Notes: generated from the sequence alone by a model not told the origin. 64,000 nucleotides of DNA from Cellulomonas gilvus ATCC 13127 (GCF_000218545.1 NC_015671.1:1488001-1552000), one strand, 5' to 3'; shown: positions 37,126-47,083, counted from the first letter of the stretch. Program-made: numbers and translations.

Positions 37126-37809
37126 TCAGCGCGCCGCGAGCCAGCCGCTCGCGGCCGCCCCGGCGGGGGACAGCAGCGGCGTGAGCGTGTCGGTCAGGTG
37201 GCCGCGGACCGCGGGCACGACGTCGGCGATCGTGATGCGGCGTCCGCACTCGACCGACAGCGACGTGACGTCCGCGTCGGGGATGCCGCAGGGCACGATG
37301 CGGTCGAACACCGTCAGGTCCGGCTCGCAGTTGAGCGCGAACCCGTGCATGGTCACGCCGCGCGAGACTCGCACACCGATCTGGGCGACCTTGCGCTGCC
37401 GCGCGCCGGGCCCGGCGGCCTCGAACCACACGCCGCTGCGGCCCTCGACGCGGATCGCCTCGAGTCCCAGGCCCGCGCACGTGCGGATGAGCGCCTCCTC
37501 GAGCGCGCGGACGTACGCGACGACGTCGACGGGGGCGGCGAGCCGGACGATGGGATAGCCGACGAGCTGCCCGGGTCCGTGCCACGTGATGCGTCCGCCG
37601 CGGTCGACGTCGACGACGGGCGTTCCGTCGACCGGACGGTCCCACGACGCGGTGCGACGACCCGCGGTGTAGACGTCTTCGTGCTCGCACAGCAGGACCG
37701 TGTCCTCCTGCTCGCCGGCAGCGACCGCCGCGTGCACCTGCCGCTGCAGCGCCCACGTCGGCTCGTACGGCAGCAGCCTGCTGCCCAGGTCGAGCTCCTC
37801 GAACCGCAT
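37126..37809 (-). CDS. lipB: Lipoyl(octanoyl) transferase
   Basis: Transfers octanoate from acyl carrier protein to the lysine of lipoyl domains. The 227 residues show the family signature [19 protein letters not shown], the catalytic Lys in [20 protein letters not shown] and the catalytic Cys in [14 protein letters not shown]. The ATG at 37809 lies 7 bases after TAGGCT and has no Shine-Dalgarno, so it is leaderless. Confidence 0.94.
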   Translation of the reverse strand: MRFEELDLGSRLLPYEPTWALQRQVHAAVAAGEQEDTVLLCEHEDVYTAGRRTASWDRPVDGTPVVDVDRGGRITWHGPGQLVGYPIVRLAAPVDVVAYVRALEEALIRTCAGLGLEAIRVEGRSGVWFEAAGPGARQRKVAQIGVRVSRGVTMHGFALNCEPDLTVFDRIVPCGIPDADVTSLSVECGRRITIADVVPAVRGHLTDTLTPLLSPAGAAASGWLAAR

Positions 37810-37816
37810 GCCCGCC

Positions 37817-37833
37817 AGCCTAGGTCCTAGGGT
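37817..37833. promoter_or_regulatory. Back-to-back leaderless promoters of lipB and the Gfo/Idh gene
   Basis: The leftward -10 TAGGCT occupies 37817-37822 and the rightward -10 TAGGGT occupies 37828-37833; each lies 7 bases from its own start codon (37809 and 37841). Two polymerases could not occupy both at once. Confidence 0.6.
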
Positions 37834-37840
37834 GACGAGC

Positions 37841-38911
37841 ATGAGCGCGGCGCAGGCGGGGACGGCTGACGGAGCGGGAGACGAGCGGCGCGACGCGCTG
37901 CGCGTCGGGCTGATCGGCTACGGCGGTGCGGGACGTGGCATCCACGCGCGGCTCGTCCGGCAGGCGGGTCAGCGGGTGGCCGCGGTCGTCACGCGCGGGC
38001 GCGCTGCGCAGGTGCACGAGGACTGGCCGGGCGCGCACGTGGTGCCCGACGTCGACGGCCTGCTCGAGCGCCGGGACGAGCTCGACCTGGTCGTGGTCGC
38101 GAGCCCGACGGGCGCGCACGTCGAGCACGTGACCGCCGCGCTGGACGCCGGGCTGCACGTGCTCGTCGACAAGCCGCTGGCGACGACGGCCGACGACGCG
38201 GCCGCGCTGGTCGCGCGTGCCGACGGCCGGCTGACCGTGTTCCAGAACCGGCGCTGGGACCCCGAGCAGCTCGCTCTCGTCGACCTGATCGGCCGGGGCG
38301 CGCTGGGCGAGGTGCACCGGTTCGAACGTCGCTGGGAGAGGTACCGGCCGCAGCCGCAGGACCGCTGGAAGGAGAACGACCCGGTGGGCGGCGGGCTGCT
38401 GCTCGACCTCGGCGCGCACCTGGTCGACTCGGCGGTCCAGCTGTTCGGGCCGGTCCGGGAGGTGTACGCCGAGCTCGCCGCGCGCACGACGCCCGCGGTC
38501 GACGACGTGTTCCTGGCCCTGCGGCACGAGTCCGGCGTGCTCGCGCACCTGCAGGCCGGCTCGCTCGTCGGGGCTCCAGGCCCGCGCACGCGCGTGCTGG
38601 GGACCGCGGCGGCGTACCTGGTGACCGCGTACGAGGGCGAGCCGACGCCGTTCGCCGTGCTCGACGACGCGTACGAGGAGGGCCGCCGTCCGGGTGAGCC
38701 CGTGCACGAGGGGTGGTTGGTGACGGGCGCGGAGCGCCGCCCGGTCCCGGCGCCGACCGGCGGGCACCACGACGTCTACCCGCTGGTCGCGCGGTGGGTG
38801 CGGGGGCGTGCACCCGTCCCGGTGGACCCGGCGGACGCGGTCGTCACCGCACGCGTGCTCGACGCCGCGCGGGTCTCGGCCGACGAGCGTCGGGTCGTCA
38901 CGCTGGCCTGA
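37841..38911 (+). CDS. Gfo/Idh/MocA family oxidoreductase
   Basis: A 356-residue NAD(P)-dependent dehydrogenase. The Rossmann motif is [17 protein letters not shown], the family EKP-like motif is [11 protein letters not shown] (here Asp-Lys-Pro), and the catalytic-domain segment is [18 protein letters not shown]. The substrate is probably a sugar, inositol or related polyol, not further defined. It diverges from lipB through a very short shared promoter. Confidence 0.86.
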   Translation: MSAAQAGTADGAGDERRDALRVGLIGYGGAGRGIHARLVRQAGQRVAAVVTRGRAAQVHEDWPGAHVVPDVDGLLERRDELDLVVVASPTGAHVEHVTAALDAGLHVLVDKPLATTADDAAALVARADGRLTVFQNRRWDPEQLALVDLIGRGALGEVHRFERRWERYRPQPQDRWKENDPVGGGLLLDLGAHLVDSAVQLFGPVREVYAELAARTTPAVDDVFLALRHESGVLAHLQAGSLVGAPGPRTRVLGTAAAYLVTAYEGEPTPFAVLDDAYEEGRRPGEPVHEGWLVTGAERRPVPAPTGGHHDVYPLVARWVRGRAPVPVDPADAVVTARVLDAARVSADERRVVTLA

Positions 38912-38969
38912 GCCCGCCCCCTGTGGATGGCCGCGGACGCACCGGCGCGACCTCGGCTTGCATGGGCGC

Positions 38970-40352
38970 ATGACCACACACGTGCCCGTGGGCGCCGAGC
39001 GCGCGCTCGCCGCGGCGGGCTTCCGCGCCGACGGGAGCGTGGGGCCCGGCGCCGTCCTGGGCGTGGCCCTGGACGGTTCGGGCCGGCGCGTCGAGCTGCA
39101 CGCGGTGCGCGCCGACGAGGGCGTCGCCGAGCGCGTGCGCATCCTGCGGGCGGTGCGGCACGACCACCTGCCGGCGGTGCTGGAGGTCGTCGAGCTCGGG
39201 TCCGCGATGCTCGGCGTGTTCGTCGAGCACGTCCCCGGCCTGCCGCTCACGCGTCTGCAGGCGGCGCGCGGGCCGCTCGGTCCGGGTGAGGCCGTGACGG
39301 TGGCGGTCCCCGTCGCGCAGGCGCTGGGCGCCCTGCACGCCGCCGGTCTGGTCCACGGCGAGGTGGACGCCGCCGCGGTGGTGCTCGACGCCGAGGGACG
39401 CCCGGTCCTCACGGGCGTCGCCGCGATCCTGCGCGGCCGGGGGACCGCGCCCGCCGACGTGCGCGCGCTGATCGCGCTGGTGGTGCACGCGCTGGCCGAC
39501 GAACCGACAGGTGCGACCGACGTGGTCGGGGGGCTCCGCGAGGCGCTCACGGACCTGCTCACCCTCCCGGACACGGGCCGCGCGGCGCTGACCGCCGACC
39601 GCGTCGTGGACCGCTGCTTCCGCAGCACGGCACCACGGCCCGTGGTGCTCCCGGGTCCGGCCGAGCTCGCGGCCGCGGAGCGTGGGCCGGTGGGTGCGCT
39701 GCGCAGCAGCCGTGCGGGCCGACGAAGCGCCGGCGCCCGCGGGACCGCGCGGCCGTGGGTGCTGGCGGGCGCCGGGGCCGTGTGCGCGGTGGTGCTCGTC
39801 GCCGTGGCGGTGCTCGCGCTCGGCGCCGACGAGCCCGGCCGGGCCGCGGCGACCGAGCCCACGGCCCGGGCGCACGGCGGGCCCGCCTCGACGGCACCGT
39901 CTGGCGCGGTCCCCACCGAGGCGCCCACCCCTCAGCCCGCTCGCACGGCCGGTCCCGCAGCCGACGCCCCGCGCGCTCTGCCCGACGACCCCGCGCAGGC
40001 CGCGGCGGAGCTCACGCGACGCCGCGTGCACGTCCTGCAGCAGGGTGATGCGGCCACGCTGGGCGACGTCGAGGTGCCCGCGGGCCCTGCGCACGTCGCC
40101 GACACGCGCGTGCTCGCCGAGCTCGCGGGTGCGCGGCTGGACGGCCTGACCGTGCGGGTGCACGAGGCGCTGGTGCTGAGCCACGACGACGAGCGCGCGC
40201 GTGTGCGCGTCACCAGCACGACGAGCGCGTACACGCGCGTGCAGCCCGACGGGAGGGCGCTGCCCGGCGGCCCGCGGGCCCGCGAGAGCGTGGTGCTGGA
40301 GCTGCGGCGGACGCCGCAGGGGTGGCGCGTCTGGGCGGTGAGCGCCGCGTAG
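38970..40352 (+). CDS. Membrane-anchored pseudokinase-like protein
   Basis: A 460-residue protein. The N-terminal 215 residues align by eye with a Ser/Thr protein kinase fold: HDHLPAVLEVVELG (64-77), then LGALHAAGLVHGEVDAAAVV where active kinases read HRDLKPxN. At HGE (129-131) the catalytic Asp is Glu, the Lys and Asn are replaced by Asp and Ala, and DFG becomes TGV (148-150). The Gly loop is also absent. A membrane helix at about 263-284 and a Thr/Pro/Ala-rich stalk lead to an external C-terminal domain of 130 residues. A signalling or scaffold role is inferred. Confidence 0.7.
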   Translation: MTTHVPVGAERALAAAGFRADGSVGPGAVLGVALDGSGRRVELHAVRADEGVAERVRILRAVRHDHLPAVLEVVELGSAMLGVFVEHVPGLPLTRLQAARGPLGPGEAVTVAVPVAQALGALHAAGLVHGEVDAAAVVLDAEGRPVLTGVAAILRGRGTAPADVRALIALVVHALADEPTGATDVVGGLREALTDLLTLPDTGRAALTADRVVDRCFRSTAPRPVVLPGPAELAAAERGPVGALRSSRAGRRSAGARGTARPWVLAGAGAVCAVVLVAVAVLALGADEPGRAAATEPTARAHGGPASTAPSGAVPTEAPTPQPARTAGPAADAPRALPDDPAQAAAELTRRRVHVLQQGDAATLGDVEVPAGPAHVADTRVLAELAGARLDGLTVRVHEALVLSHDDERARVRVTSTTSAYTRVQPDGRALPGGPRARESVVLELRRTPQGWRVWAVSAA

Positions 40353-40358
40353 CCCCGG

Positions 40359-41249
40359 CTACCCCTGCTCGACCAGCCAGCGTGCGGCGGACGCGAGGTC
40401 CGGGTGCGCGGGCACGAACCCGCTCGCGGTGAGCGCCGCGGGCGTGGCCCGCACGGAGCCCAGCACCTCGGACGAGAAGTCCTGCAGCACGAGCCGCAGT
40501 GCCCAGGCCGGGGCAGCGACGACCGCGGGTCGGTGCAGCGCCTGCGCGAGCGCGGCCGTGACGTCCTGGTTGCGGTCCGCGCGCGTCACGAGGTTCACGG
40601 GGCCCGCGACGTCGGCGGTGAGCAGGTGCTCGATCGCGCGCACCTCGTCGTGCAACGTGATCCACGACCAGTACTGCCGGCCCGAGCCCAGCCGCCCCCC
40701 GAGGCCCAGGCGCAGCAGCGGCCACAGCGGCCGCAGCGCGCCGCCGCCCGGCCCGAGCACCACACCCGTGCGCAGCAGCACGACGCGCGCTCCCGCGTCC
40801 TGCGCGGGCCGCGTCGCGTCCTCCCACTGGCGGACGACCTCGGCGAAGAACGTCCGACCGAGCGGCTCGGTCTCGTCCAGCAGGGTGTCGCCGCGGTCGC
40901 CGTACGCGCCGATGCCCGACGCCTGCAGGAGCGCCGGCCGTGGCGCGTCGAGGCGCGCGATGGTCCGCGCCAGCAGGCCGGCGGTGTCGACGCGCGACGA
41001 CATGACCTCGCGCTTGCGCGCGGCGGTCAGCGGGCGCGTGCCGGGGTTGACGCCCGCGAGGTCCACCACGGCATCGGCCCCGTGCAGAGCCGCGGGGTCC
41101 AGCCGGCCCGCCGCGGGGTCCCACCAGATCTCCTCGGGACGCGTGACCGCGTGCCGGACCAGCACGCGCACGTCGTGGCCCGCGTCCTGCAGCGAGGACC
41201 GCAGTGCCGTGCCGATGAACCCGTGCGATCCCGCCAGGACGATGTGCAT
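40359..41249 (-). CDS. TIGR01777 family epimerase-like protein
   Basis: A 296-residue atypical short-chain dehydrogenase (SDR39U1-like). It has the Rossmann start VLAGSHGFIGTALRSSLQ, the segment LQASGIGAYGDRGD and the C-terminal DUF1731 region (VVAAPAWALRLVLQDFSSEV). No substrate is established. The ATG is 6 bases after TAGGGT (leaderless). It lies downstream of sucB as in mycobacteria but has its own promoter and a terminator between. Confidence 0.88.
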   Translation of the reverse strand: MHIVLAGSHGFIGTALRSSLQDAGHDVRVLVRHAVTRPEEIWWDPAAGRLDPAALHGADAVVDLAGVNPGTRPLTAARKREVMSSRVDTAGLLARTIARLDAPRPALLQASGIGAYGDRGDTLLDETEPLGRTFFAEVVRQWEDATRPAQDAGARVVLLRTGVVLGPGGGALRPLWPLLRLGLGGRLGSGRQYWSWITLHDEVRAIEHLLTADVAGPVNLVTRADRNQDVTAALAQALHRPAVVAAPAWALRLVLQDFSSEVLGSVRATPAALTASGFVPAHPDLASAARWLVEQG

Positions 41250-41255
41250 CTGGTC

Positions 41256-41261
41256 ACCCTA
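41256..41261 (-). promoter_or_regulatory. Leaderless -10 element for the TIGR01777 gene
   Basis: Minus-strand TAGGGT, 6 bases, then the ATG at 41249. Confidence 0.6.
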
Positions 41262-41298
41262 GGCGGCGGGACGCGCACCGGCGCGCCGCCGCGTGCAG

Positions 41299-41337
41299 CA
41301 CGACGGCCGGGCCCCGCGGGGGGACCCGGCCGTCGTG
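41299..41337. terminator. Hairpin terminator after sucB
   Basis: CACGACGGCCGGG (41299-41311) pairs perfectly with CCCGGCCGTCGTG (41325-41337), 14 bases after the sucB stop. Confidence 0.8.
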
Positions 41338-41351
41338 GCGTGCGGAGGGCG

Positions 41352-43157
41352 TCAGAGGCCGAGCTCGGCCTCGAACGCGCCGTCCTCGAGCCGCGCCTTG
41401 AGCGCCGACAGGTACCGCGACGCGTCGGCGCCGTCGACCAGACGGTGGTCGTAGGACAGGCACAGGTAGCACAGCGAGCGGATGGCGATGACGTCCTCGC
41501 CGTCCGGGCCCTTGACCACGGCGGGACGCTTGACGATCGCGCCCGTGCCGAGGATCGCGGACGTGCCGCCCGGGACGATCGGCGTGTCGATGATCGCGCC
41601 GCCCGATCCGGTGTTGGTCACCGTGAAGGTCGCACCCGACAGCTCGTCGGGCCCGATCTTGTTGGTGCGGGTCCGGCCCGCGAGGTCGGCGATCTTGCGG
41701 GCGATGCCGCCGAGGTTCAGGTCGCCCGCGTCACGGATGACCGGGACCACGAGGCCGCGGTCGGTGTCCACCGCGATGCCCACGTTCTCCTGGCCGTGGT
41801 ACGTGATCGTGTTGCCCTCGAGCACCCCGTTGATCTTGGGGAACGCCTTGAGGCCCTCGATCGCCGCAAGGACGAAGAACGGCAGGAACGTGAGGTTCAC
41901 GCCCTCCCGCGCCTTGAAGTCCTCCTTGGCCGCGGTGCGCAGCTTGGCGATGCGCGTGACGTCGACCTCGACCACCGTCGTGAGCTGGGCCTGCGTGTGC
42001 AGCGCCTCGACCATGCGCTCGGCGATGATCTGGCGCAGCCGGCTGGCCTTCTCGGTGGTGCCGCGCAGGGGCGAGACCGCCGCGGGGGCAGGCGCCTTGG
42101 CTGCGGGTGCGGCCGCGGCAGGTGCCGGGGCAGCAGCCTTGGCGGCCGCCTCGGCCTCGGCCTTGGCCGCGGCCTCGAGGACGTCCTCCTTGCGGATGCG
42201 ACCGCCGACACCGGTGCCCGTGAGCGACGCGACGTCGACACCCTTCTCGGCCGCCAGCTTGCGGACCAGCGGCGTGAGGTAGCCACCCGCGGCGGCGGGC
42301 GCGGCCTGGGGTGCGGCAGCGGGCGCCGCAGCAGGTGCCGGAGCCGCCGGGACCGGCGCGGGCTGCGCAGGAGCGGCGGGGACGGGCGCGGGCTGGGCGG
42401 GAGCCGCCGGTGCGGACTGCTCGGCCGGAGCCGGAGCGGGGGCCGGCGCGGGCGCCTCGGCGGCGGGTGCGGCGGCCGGAGCGGCCTGCGCCGGGGCGGA
42501 GCCCGAGCCGATCAGTGCGAGCACGGCGCCCACCTGCACGGTCTCGTCCTCCTGGACGACGATCTTCTGCAGCGTGCCGGCGACCGGCGACGGGATCTCG
42601 GTGTCGACCTTGTCGGTCGAGATCTCGAGCAGCGGCTCGTCGACCTCGACCGAGTCACCCTCGGCCTTGAGCCACCGCGTCACGGTGCCCTCGGTGACCG
42701 ACTCGCCGAGCGCGGGGAGGGTGACCTCCTGCCCGTCACCGGCGGGTGCGGCCGACGAGCCGGAGTCGGCGGCGGCCGGGGCGGCCTCGGCGGGCGCCGG
42801 CGCGGCCTCCTCGTGCTGCTCGGGGGACTGCTGCTGCGGCGCGGCCTCGGCCGCGGGCTGCTCGGCGGGTGCCTGCTCGGGCGCCTGCTCGGGCGAGGCG
42901 TCGGGCTGACCCGCACCCTCGCCTGAGCCGATGACGGCGAGCGTCGCGCCGACCTCGACCGTCTCGTCCTCCTGCACGAGCACCTGCTCCAGCACGCCGG
43001 CGAACGGCGACGGGATCTCGGTGTCGACCTTGTCGGTCGAGATCTCGAGCAGCGGCTCGTCGACCTCGACGCGGTCGCCGACGTTCTTCAGCCAGCGGGT
43101 GACGGTGCCCTCGGTGACGGACTCACCGAGCGCGGGGAGCTGCACGTTCTGCGACAT
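41352..43157 (-). CDS. sucB: Dihydrolipoamide acyltransferase (E2, SucB/DlaT type)
   Basis: The 601-residue E2 core of the 2-oxoacid dehydrogenase complexes. Two lipoyl domains (about residues 3-78 and 138-213) each carry the lipoyl lysine in [14 protein letters not shown]. Long Ala/Pro linkers follow, then an E3-binding domain ([20 protein letters not shown]) and a catalytic domain ending in [15 protein letters not shown] with the active His and Asp. In actinobacteria this E2 can serve both pyruvate and 2-oxoglutarate complexes. lpdA lies 26 bases upstream. Confidence 0.94.
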   Translation of the reverse strand: MSQNVQLPALGESVTEGTVTRWLKNVGDRVEVDEPLLEISTDKVDTEIPSPFAGVLEQVLVQEDETVEVGATLAVIGSGEGAGQPDASPEQAPEQAPAEQPAAEAAPQQQSPEQHEEAAPAPAEAAPAAADSGSSAAPAGDGQEVTLPALGESVTEGTVTRWLKAEGDSVEVDEPLLEISTDKVDTEIPSPVAGTLQKIVVQEDETVQVGAVLALIGSGSAPAQAAPAAAPAAEAPAPAPAPAPAEQSAPAAPAQPAPVPAAPAQPAPVPAAPAPAAAPAAAPQAAPAAAGGYLTPLVRKLAAEKGVDVASLTGTGVGGRIRKEDVLEAAAKAEAEAAAKAAAPAPAAAAPAAKAPAPAAVSPLRGTTEKASRLRQIIAERMVEALHTQAQLTTVVEVDVTRIAKLRTAAKEDFKAREGVNLTFLPFFVLAAIEGLKAFPKINGVLEGNTITYHGQENVGIAVDTDRGLVVPVIRDAGDLNLGGIARKIADLAGRTRTNKIGPDELSGATFTVTNTGSGGAIIDTPIVPGGTSAILGTGAIVKRPAVVKGPDGEDVIAIRSLCYLCLSYDHRLVDGADASRYLSALKARLEDGAFEAELGL

Positions 43158-43183
43158 GACCGCTCGTCTCCTTCGATCTCAGG

Positions 43184-44569
43184 TCAGTTGTGGGCGTGCA
43201 GCGGCTTGCCCGCGAGGGCCAGGTGGGCCTCGCCGAGCGCCTCGTTCTGCGTGGGGTGGGCGTGGATGAGGGCGGCGACGTCCTCGGGGTAGGCCTCCCA
43301 GTTCACGATGAGCTGGCTCTCGCCGATGAGCTCGCCGACGCGGGCGCCGATCATGTGGACGCCGACGACGGGGCCGTCCTTCTGCCGCACGAGCTTCACG
43401 AAGCCCTGCGTGCCGAGGATCTTGCTCTTGCCGTTGCCGGCCAGGTTGTACTCGAGGATCTCGACGGCGTCCGCGCCGTAGATCTCCTTGGCCCGCGCCT
43501 CGGTGACGCCGACGGAGGCGACCTCGGGCTCGGAGTAGGTGACGCGCGGGATGCCGGACTCGACGATCGGCGCGGGGTTGAGCCCGCAGATCTGCTCGGC
43601 GACGAAGATGCCCTGCGCGAAGCCGCGGTGCGCGAGCTGCAGCCCGGGGACGATGTCGCCCACGGCCCAGATGTTCGCGACGCCGGTGTGCAGCTTCTCG
43701 TCGGTGATGACGAAGCCGCGGTCGAGCGTGATGCCCTGCTCCTCGAAGCCGAGACCCGCGGTGCTCGGCCCGCGGCCCACGGCCACGAGCAGGACGTCCG
43801 CGTCGAACGTCTTGCCGTCCTCGAGCGAGACGTGCACGCCGTTGTCGTCCTGCGTGACGCCGGAGAACCGGACGCCCAGGTTGAACTGGATGCCGCGCTT
43901 GCGGAACGCCCGCTCGAACGCCTTCGACAGCGCCTCGTCCTCGTTCGGGACCAGGTGGGGGAGCGCCTCGATGATCGTGACGTCCGCACCGAACGACTTC
44001 CACACGCTCGCGAACTCGGAGCCGATGACGCCGCCGCCGAGGATGATCGCCGAGCGCGGGATCCAGTCGAGCTGGAGCGCCTGGTCGGACGTGATGACCC
44101 GGCCGCCGATCTCCAGGCCCGGCAGCGAACGCGCGTAGGAGCCGGTGCCCAGGATGATGTGCTCACCCGTGAGCGTCTGACCCGCGACCTCGACCGTGTT
44201 CGGGCCGGTCAGCTTGCCGTAGCCCTCGACCACCGTGATCTTGCGCGACTTGATGAGCCCCTGCAGGCCCTTGTAGAGCCCGCCGATCACGCTGTCCTTG
44301 TACTGGTTGACCCCCGCCATGTCGACGTGGTCGAGCGTGGTGTGCACGCCGTAGTGCGCACCCTCGCGCGCGTTGTCGGCCAGCTCGGCCGCGTGCAGGA
44401 GCGCCTTTGTCGGGATGCAGCCCTTGTGCAGGCAGGTGCCGCCGACCTTGTCGGCCTCGACCAGGGCGACGGTCTTGCCGAGCTGGGCGGCGCGGAGGGC
44501 AGCCGCGTAGCCACCACTTCCCGCTCCCAGGACGACGATGTCGAAGGCGGTGCCGGTGGTCTCGGCCAC
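43184..44569 (-). CDS. lpdA: Dihydrolipoyl dehydrogenase (E3)
   Basis: A 461-residue flavoprotein that reoxidises dihydrolipoamide with NAD+. It shows the FAD loop VVLGAGSGGYAAALRAA, the redox disulfide GGTCLHKGCIPTKALL, the NAD loop IILGGGVIGSEFASVW and the C-terminal HAHPTQNE with the catalytic His-Glu pair. The GTG at 44569 has a GAGGAG-type site upstream; a longer frame would add 48 unrelated residues. It forms an operon with sucB. Confidence 0.95.
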   Translation of the reverse strand: MAETTGTAFDIVVLGAGSGGYAAALRAAQLGKTVALVEADKVGGTCLHKGCIPTKALLHAAELADNAREGAHYGVHTTLDHVDMAGVNQYKDSVIGGLYKGLQGLIKSRKITVVEGYGKLTGPNTVEVAGQTLTGEHIILGTGSYARSLPGLEIGGRVITSDQALQLDWIPRSAIILGGGVIGSEFASVWKSFGADVTIIEALPHLVPNEDEALSKAFERAFRKRGIQFNLGVRFSGVTQDDNGVHVSLEDGKTFDADVLLVAVGRGPSTAGLGFEEQGITLDRGFVITDEKLHTGVANIWAVGDIVPGLQLAHRGFAQGIFVAEQICGLNPAPIVESGIPRVTYSEPEVASVGVTEARAKEIYGADAVEILEYNLAGNGKSKILGTQGFVKLVRQKDGPVVGVHMIGARVGELIGESQLIVNWEAYPEDVAALIHAHPTQNEALGEAHLALAGKPLHAHN

Positions 44570-44745
44570 GTGCAGACTCCTCAGGTCGGACTGACTTCCG
44601 GTTCGCAGGCCACGCACGGTCGTGTGGGTCTGGAGATCGTCGTCCATCTTGTCACCCGGACCGCGGGGGGACGAACGCGCACCGGGGTGTGGGCGCTGTG
44701 ACGCTCCGAACATTCATCCGACGAATATGCGCCCGGATCGTCCGG

Positions 44746-45090
44746 TCACGACGTGGCCCGACGCGCGCTCGCGCGCTGCCGGGCGTTGTAGTCGCGCCAC
44801 CGCTGCGGGTACCCCGTGGCGTGCACGTCGTACGCCGGGATGCCGAGTGCCTGCGCCAGCTGGAAGGCCGCGCGCGCGTCGGGCACCCGGCGCCGCGTCC
44901 ACTCGCCGTCGGTCGCGACGAGCAGGACGGTGGTCTGCGTGACGTTCGTCTCCGGCTCGACGTACGCCTCGACGCCGATGCGGGTCTCGGCGAACTCCCG
45001 CAGGTGGGCGACCGTCGCGTCGCGCGCCGCGCGCGACGACGTGGGCTGCTCGCCCGAGGGCGTGCGTGGTGAACGGCGGAACAGACCCAT
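44746..45090 (-). CDS. Conserved actinobacterial hypothetical protein
   Basis: A 114-residue basic protein with a central alpha/beta segment (VTQTTVLLVATDGEWTRRRV, then AFQLAQALGIPAYDVHATGY). No catalytic motif is clear; similar proteins near pepA are sometimes labelled oxidoreductase without support. The ATG is 6 bases after TACGCT (leaderless). Confidence 0.7.
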   Translation of the reverse strand: MGLFRRSPRTPSGEQPTSSRAARDATVAHLREFAETRIGVEAYVEPETNVTQTTVLLVATDGEWTRRRVPDARAAFQLAQALGIPAYDVHATGYPQRWRDYNARQRASARRATS

Positions 45091-45096
45091 GCGGCG

Positions 45097-45102
45097 AGCG
45101 TA
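45097..45102 (-). promoter_or_regulatory. Leaderless -10 element for the 114-residue protein
   Basis: Minus-strand TACGCT, 6 bases, then the ATG at 45090. Confidence 0.55.
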
Positions 45103-45138
45103 GCCGCGCGGGCGCGCGTCCGGGCGCGTTCGCTGAGG

Positions 45139-46620
45139 TCAGCCGCGCGCCTCGACGAAGCTCAGCAGCGTGCGGACGCCGACGCCCGTGCCGCCCACGG
45201 GCGTGTAGCCGTGCGCGGCCTTCTCGTTGAACGACGGCCCGGCGATGTCGAGGTGCGCCCAGGCGGCGTCACCGACGAACTCGCGCAGGAACACGCCGGC
45301 GGACAGCATGCCGCCCCAGCGCTCACCGATGTTCGCGATGTCCGCGACCTTCGACTTCAGGCCGGCGCGCAGCTCCTCGGGCAGCGGCATCGGCCAGAAC
45401 TGCTCACCGCTGGCCGTGGCCGCGGAGACGACCTCGTCACGCACGTCCTCGGTGCCCATGACGGCCGAGACGCGGTAGCCCAGCGCGACCATCTGCGCAC
45501 CCGTGAGCGTCGCGATGTCGACCACGACGTCCGGCTTCTCCTCGAGGGCCGCGACCAGGCCGTCGGCCATGACCAGCCGGCCCTCGGCGTCGGTGTTGAG
45601 CACCTCGACGGTCTTCCCGCCCCGGATCGTGAGGACGTCCGAGGGGCGCTGCGCGGTGCCCGACGGCATGTTCTCGGCGAGGCACAGCCAACCGGTGACC
45701 GCCACGGGCAGGCCCAGCCGCGCGGCGGCGACCACGGTGTGCAGCACGGCGGCGGCGCCGGCCATGTCCGACTTCATGGCCTCCATGCCCGCGGCGGGCT
45801 TGATCGAGATGCCGCCCGAGTCGAACGTGATGCCCTTGCCGACGAGCGCGACGTGCGCCTTCGCGCGCGACGGCGCGTACGCGACCTTGACCAGGCGGGG
45901 CGGCCGGGCCGAGCCCTGACCCACGCCGAGGATGCCGCCGTAGCCGCCCGCGGCGAGCGCCTTCTCGTCGAGCACCGTGATCTTGAGCCCCTTGGCCCCC
46001 GCGGCCTTGACCGCGGCCTTCGCCTCGTCGGCGAACGCCGCGGGGTACAGGTCGTTGGGCGCGGTGTTCACCAGGTCACGCGTGGCGTGCACGGCGGCGG
46101 CGATCACCTCGGCGCGCGCGACCGCCTCCTGCGCGGCGCGGTCGCGCGGGCGCTCGGTGACGATCTCGACCTGGCCGACGGGTGCGTCGTGCAGCGCGTG
46201 GTACCGGCTGAAGGCGTACGCGCCCAGCAGGGCACCCTCGGCGACCGCGGCGACCGTGGCCGCGTCCGGCGTGGGCAGCGCGATCGCGACCGACGTCAGG
46301 CCTGCGAGCTCGCGCGTGGCCGCGCCGACCGCACGCCGGACGGTCTCGGCGCCCTCGGGCGTACCCGCGTCCAGCGGCTTGTCGCCGACACCGGTCACGA
46401 CGAGCGTCGCGGCCTTGATGCCGGCGCCGGGCAGGCGGCGCACCTCGTCGACCGCACCCGTGATGCCGAGACGCGCGGCGTCGCGCAGGAGCGTCTGCGT
46501 GAGCTCCTTGGGCAGCCACTCGGCACCGACCGCCACGACGGCCGTGCCACGGGGGCGGACGGCGACCACGACCGCGTCGACGGCGAGCTGGGCAGGGTTC
46601 TTGGAGGTCAGCGCGATCAC
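45139..46620 (-). CDS. pepA: Leucyl aminopeptidase, M17 family
   Basis: A 493-residue dizinc aminopeptidase. Metal and catalytic residues occur in VGKGITFDSGGISIKPA, MKSDMAGAAAVL and the family signature NTDAEGRLVMADG. The N-terminal half is the less conserved macrodomain-like region. The GTG at 46620 is 6 bases after TACCAT, so the mRNA is leaderless. It probably forms a hexamer in the cytosol. Confidence 0.95.
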   Translation of the reverse strand: MIALTSKNPAQLAVDAVVVAVRPRGTAVVAVGAEWLPKELTQTLLRDAARLGITGAVDEVRRLPGAGIKAATLVVTGVGDKPLDAGTPEGAETVRRAVGAATRELAGLTSVAIALPTPDAATVAAVAEGALLGAYAFSRYHALHDAPVGQVEIVTERPRDRAAQEAVARAEVIAAAVHATRDLVNTAPNDLYPAAFADEAKAAVKAAGAKGLKITVLDEKALAAGGYGGILGVGQGSARPPRLVKVAYAPSRAKAHVALVGKGITFDSGGISIKPAAGMEAMKSDMAGAAAVLHTVVAAARLGLPVAVTGWLCLAENMPSGTAQRPSDVLTIRGGKTVEVLNTDAEGRLVMADGLVAALEEKPDVVVDIATLTGAQMVALGYRVSAVMGTEDVRDEVVSAATASGEQFWPMPLPEELRAGLKSKVADIANIGERWGGMLSAGVFLREFVGDAAWAHLDIAGPSFNEKAAHGYTPVGGTGVGVRTLLSFVEARG

Positions 46621-46626
46621 GGACCG

Positions 46627-46632
46627 ATGGTA
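46627..46632 (-). promoter_or_regulatory. Leaderless -10 element for pepA
   Basis: Minus-strand TACCAT, 6 bases, then the GTG at 46620. Confidence 0.6.
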
Positions 46633-46709
46633 ACCGCGCCGACGCGGGCACCGGTGGTCCGGCGGTCCCGCGCGGGGGCCGGCCGCGCGTGCTGCACGTG
46701 CGGCGCCGG

Positions 46710-46715
46710 TAGGTT
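46710..46715 (+). promoter_or_regulatory. Leaderless -10 element for the 118-residue membrane protein
   Basis: TAGGTT, 8 bases, then the GTG at 46724. Confidence 0.5.
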
Positions 46716-46723
46716 GTGCAGCC

Positions 46724-47080
46724 GTGACGCTCCCGCTCGCCCTGCTCGTGGGGCTCCTGTGCGCGGCCCTGGCCGCGTGGGCCCTGCTGTTCGTCGTGCG
46801 CGACCGTGCCGTGGTGCTGCGCCAGCTGTGGGGCGCGGCCGCGGTCGAGGGCGTGCTCGTCGTGCAGGCGGTGGTGCTCGGCGTCGTGCAGGCGACCGGT
46901 GACCACGCGGTCGACGGTCTGTTGCTGTGGGGCTACGTGGTCACGCAGCTGGTGGTCCTGCCGTTCGCGGCGGCATGGGCGTTCGCCGAGCGCACGCGCT
47001 GGAGCTCGGTGGTGCTGCTGGTCGCCGCGCTCACGGTCGCGTTCCTCGAGCTGCGGCTCGTGCAGATCTGGGGGGTGTGA
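46724..47080 (+). CDS. Small membrane protein (118 aa)
   Basis: Four hydrophobic segments fill almost the whole protein (LPLALLVGLLCAALAAWALL; VEGVLVVQAVVLGVVQA). No family is recognised. It is followed after 3 bases by a second membrane protein and then pyrD on the same strand. Confidence 0.68.
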   Translation: MTLPLALLVGLLCAALAAWALLFVVRDRAVVLRQLWGAAAVEGVLVVQAVVLGVVQATGDHAVDGLLLWGYVVTQLVVLPFAAAWAFAERTRWSSVVLLVAALTVAFLELRLVQIWGV

Positions 47081-47083
47081 GCG

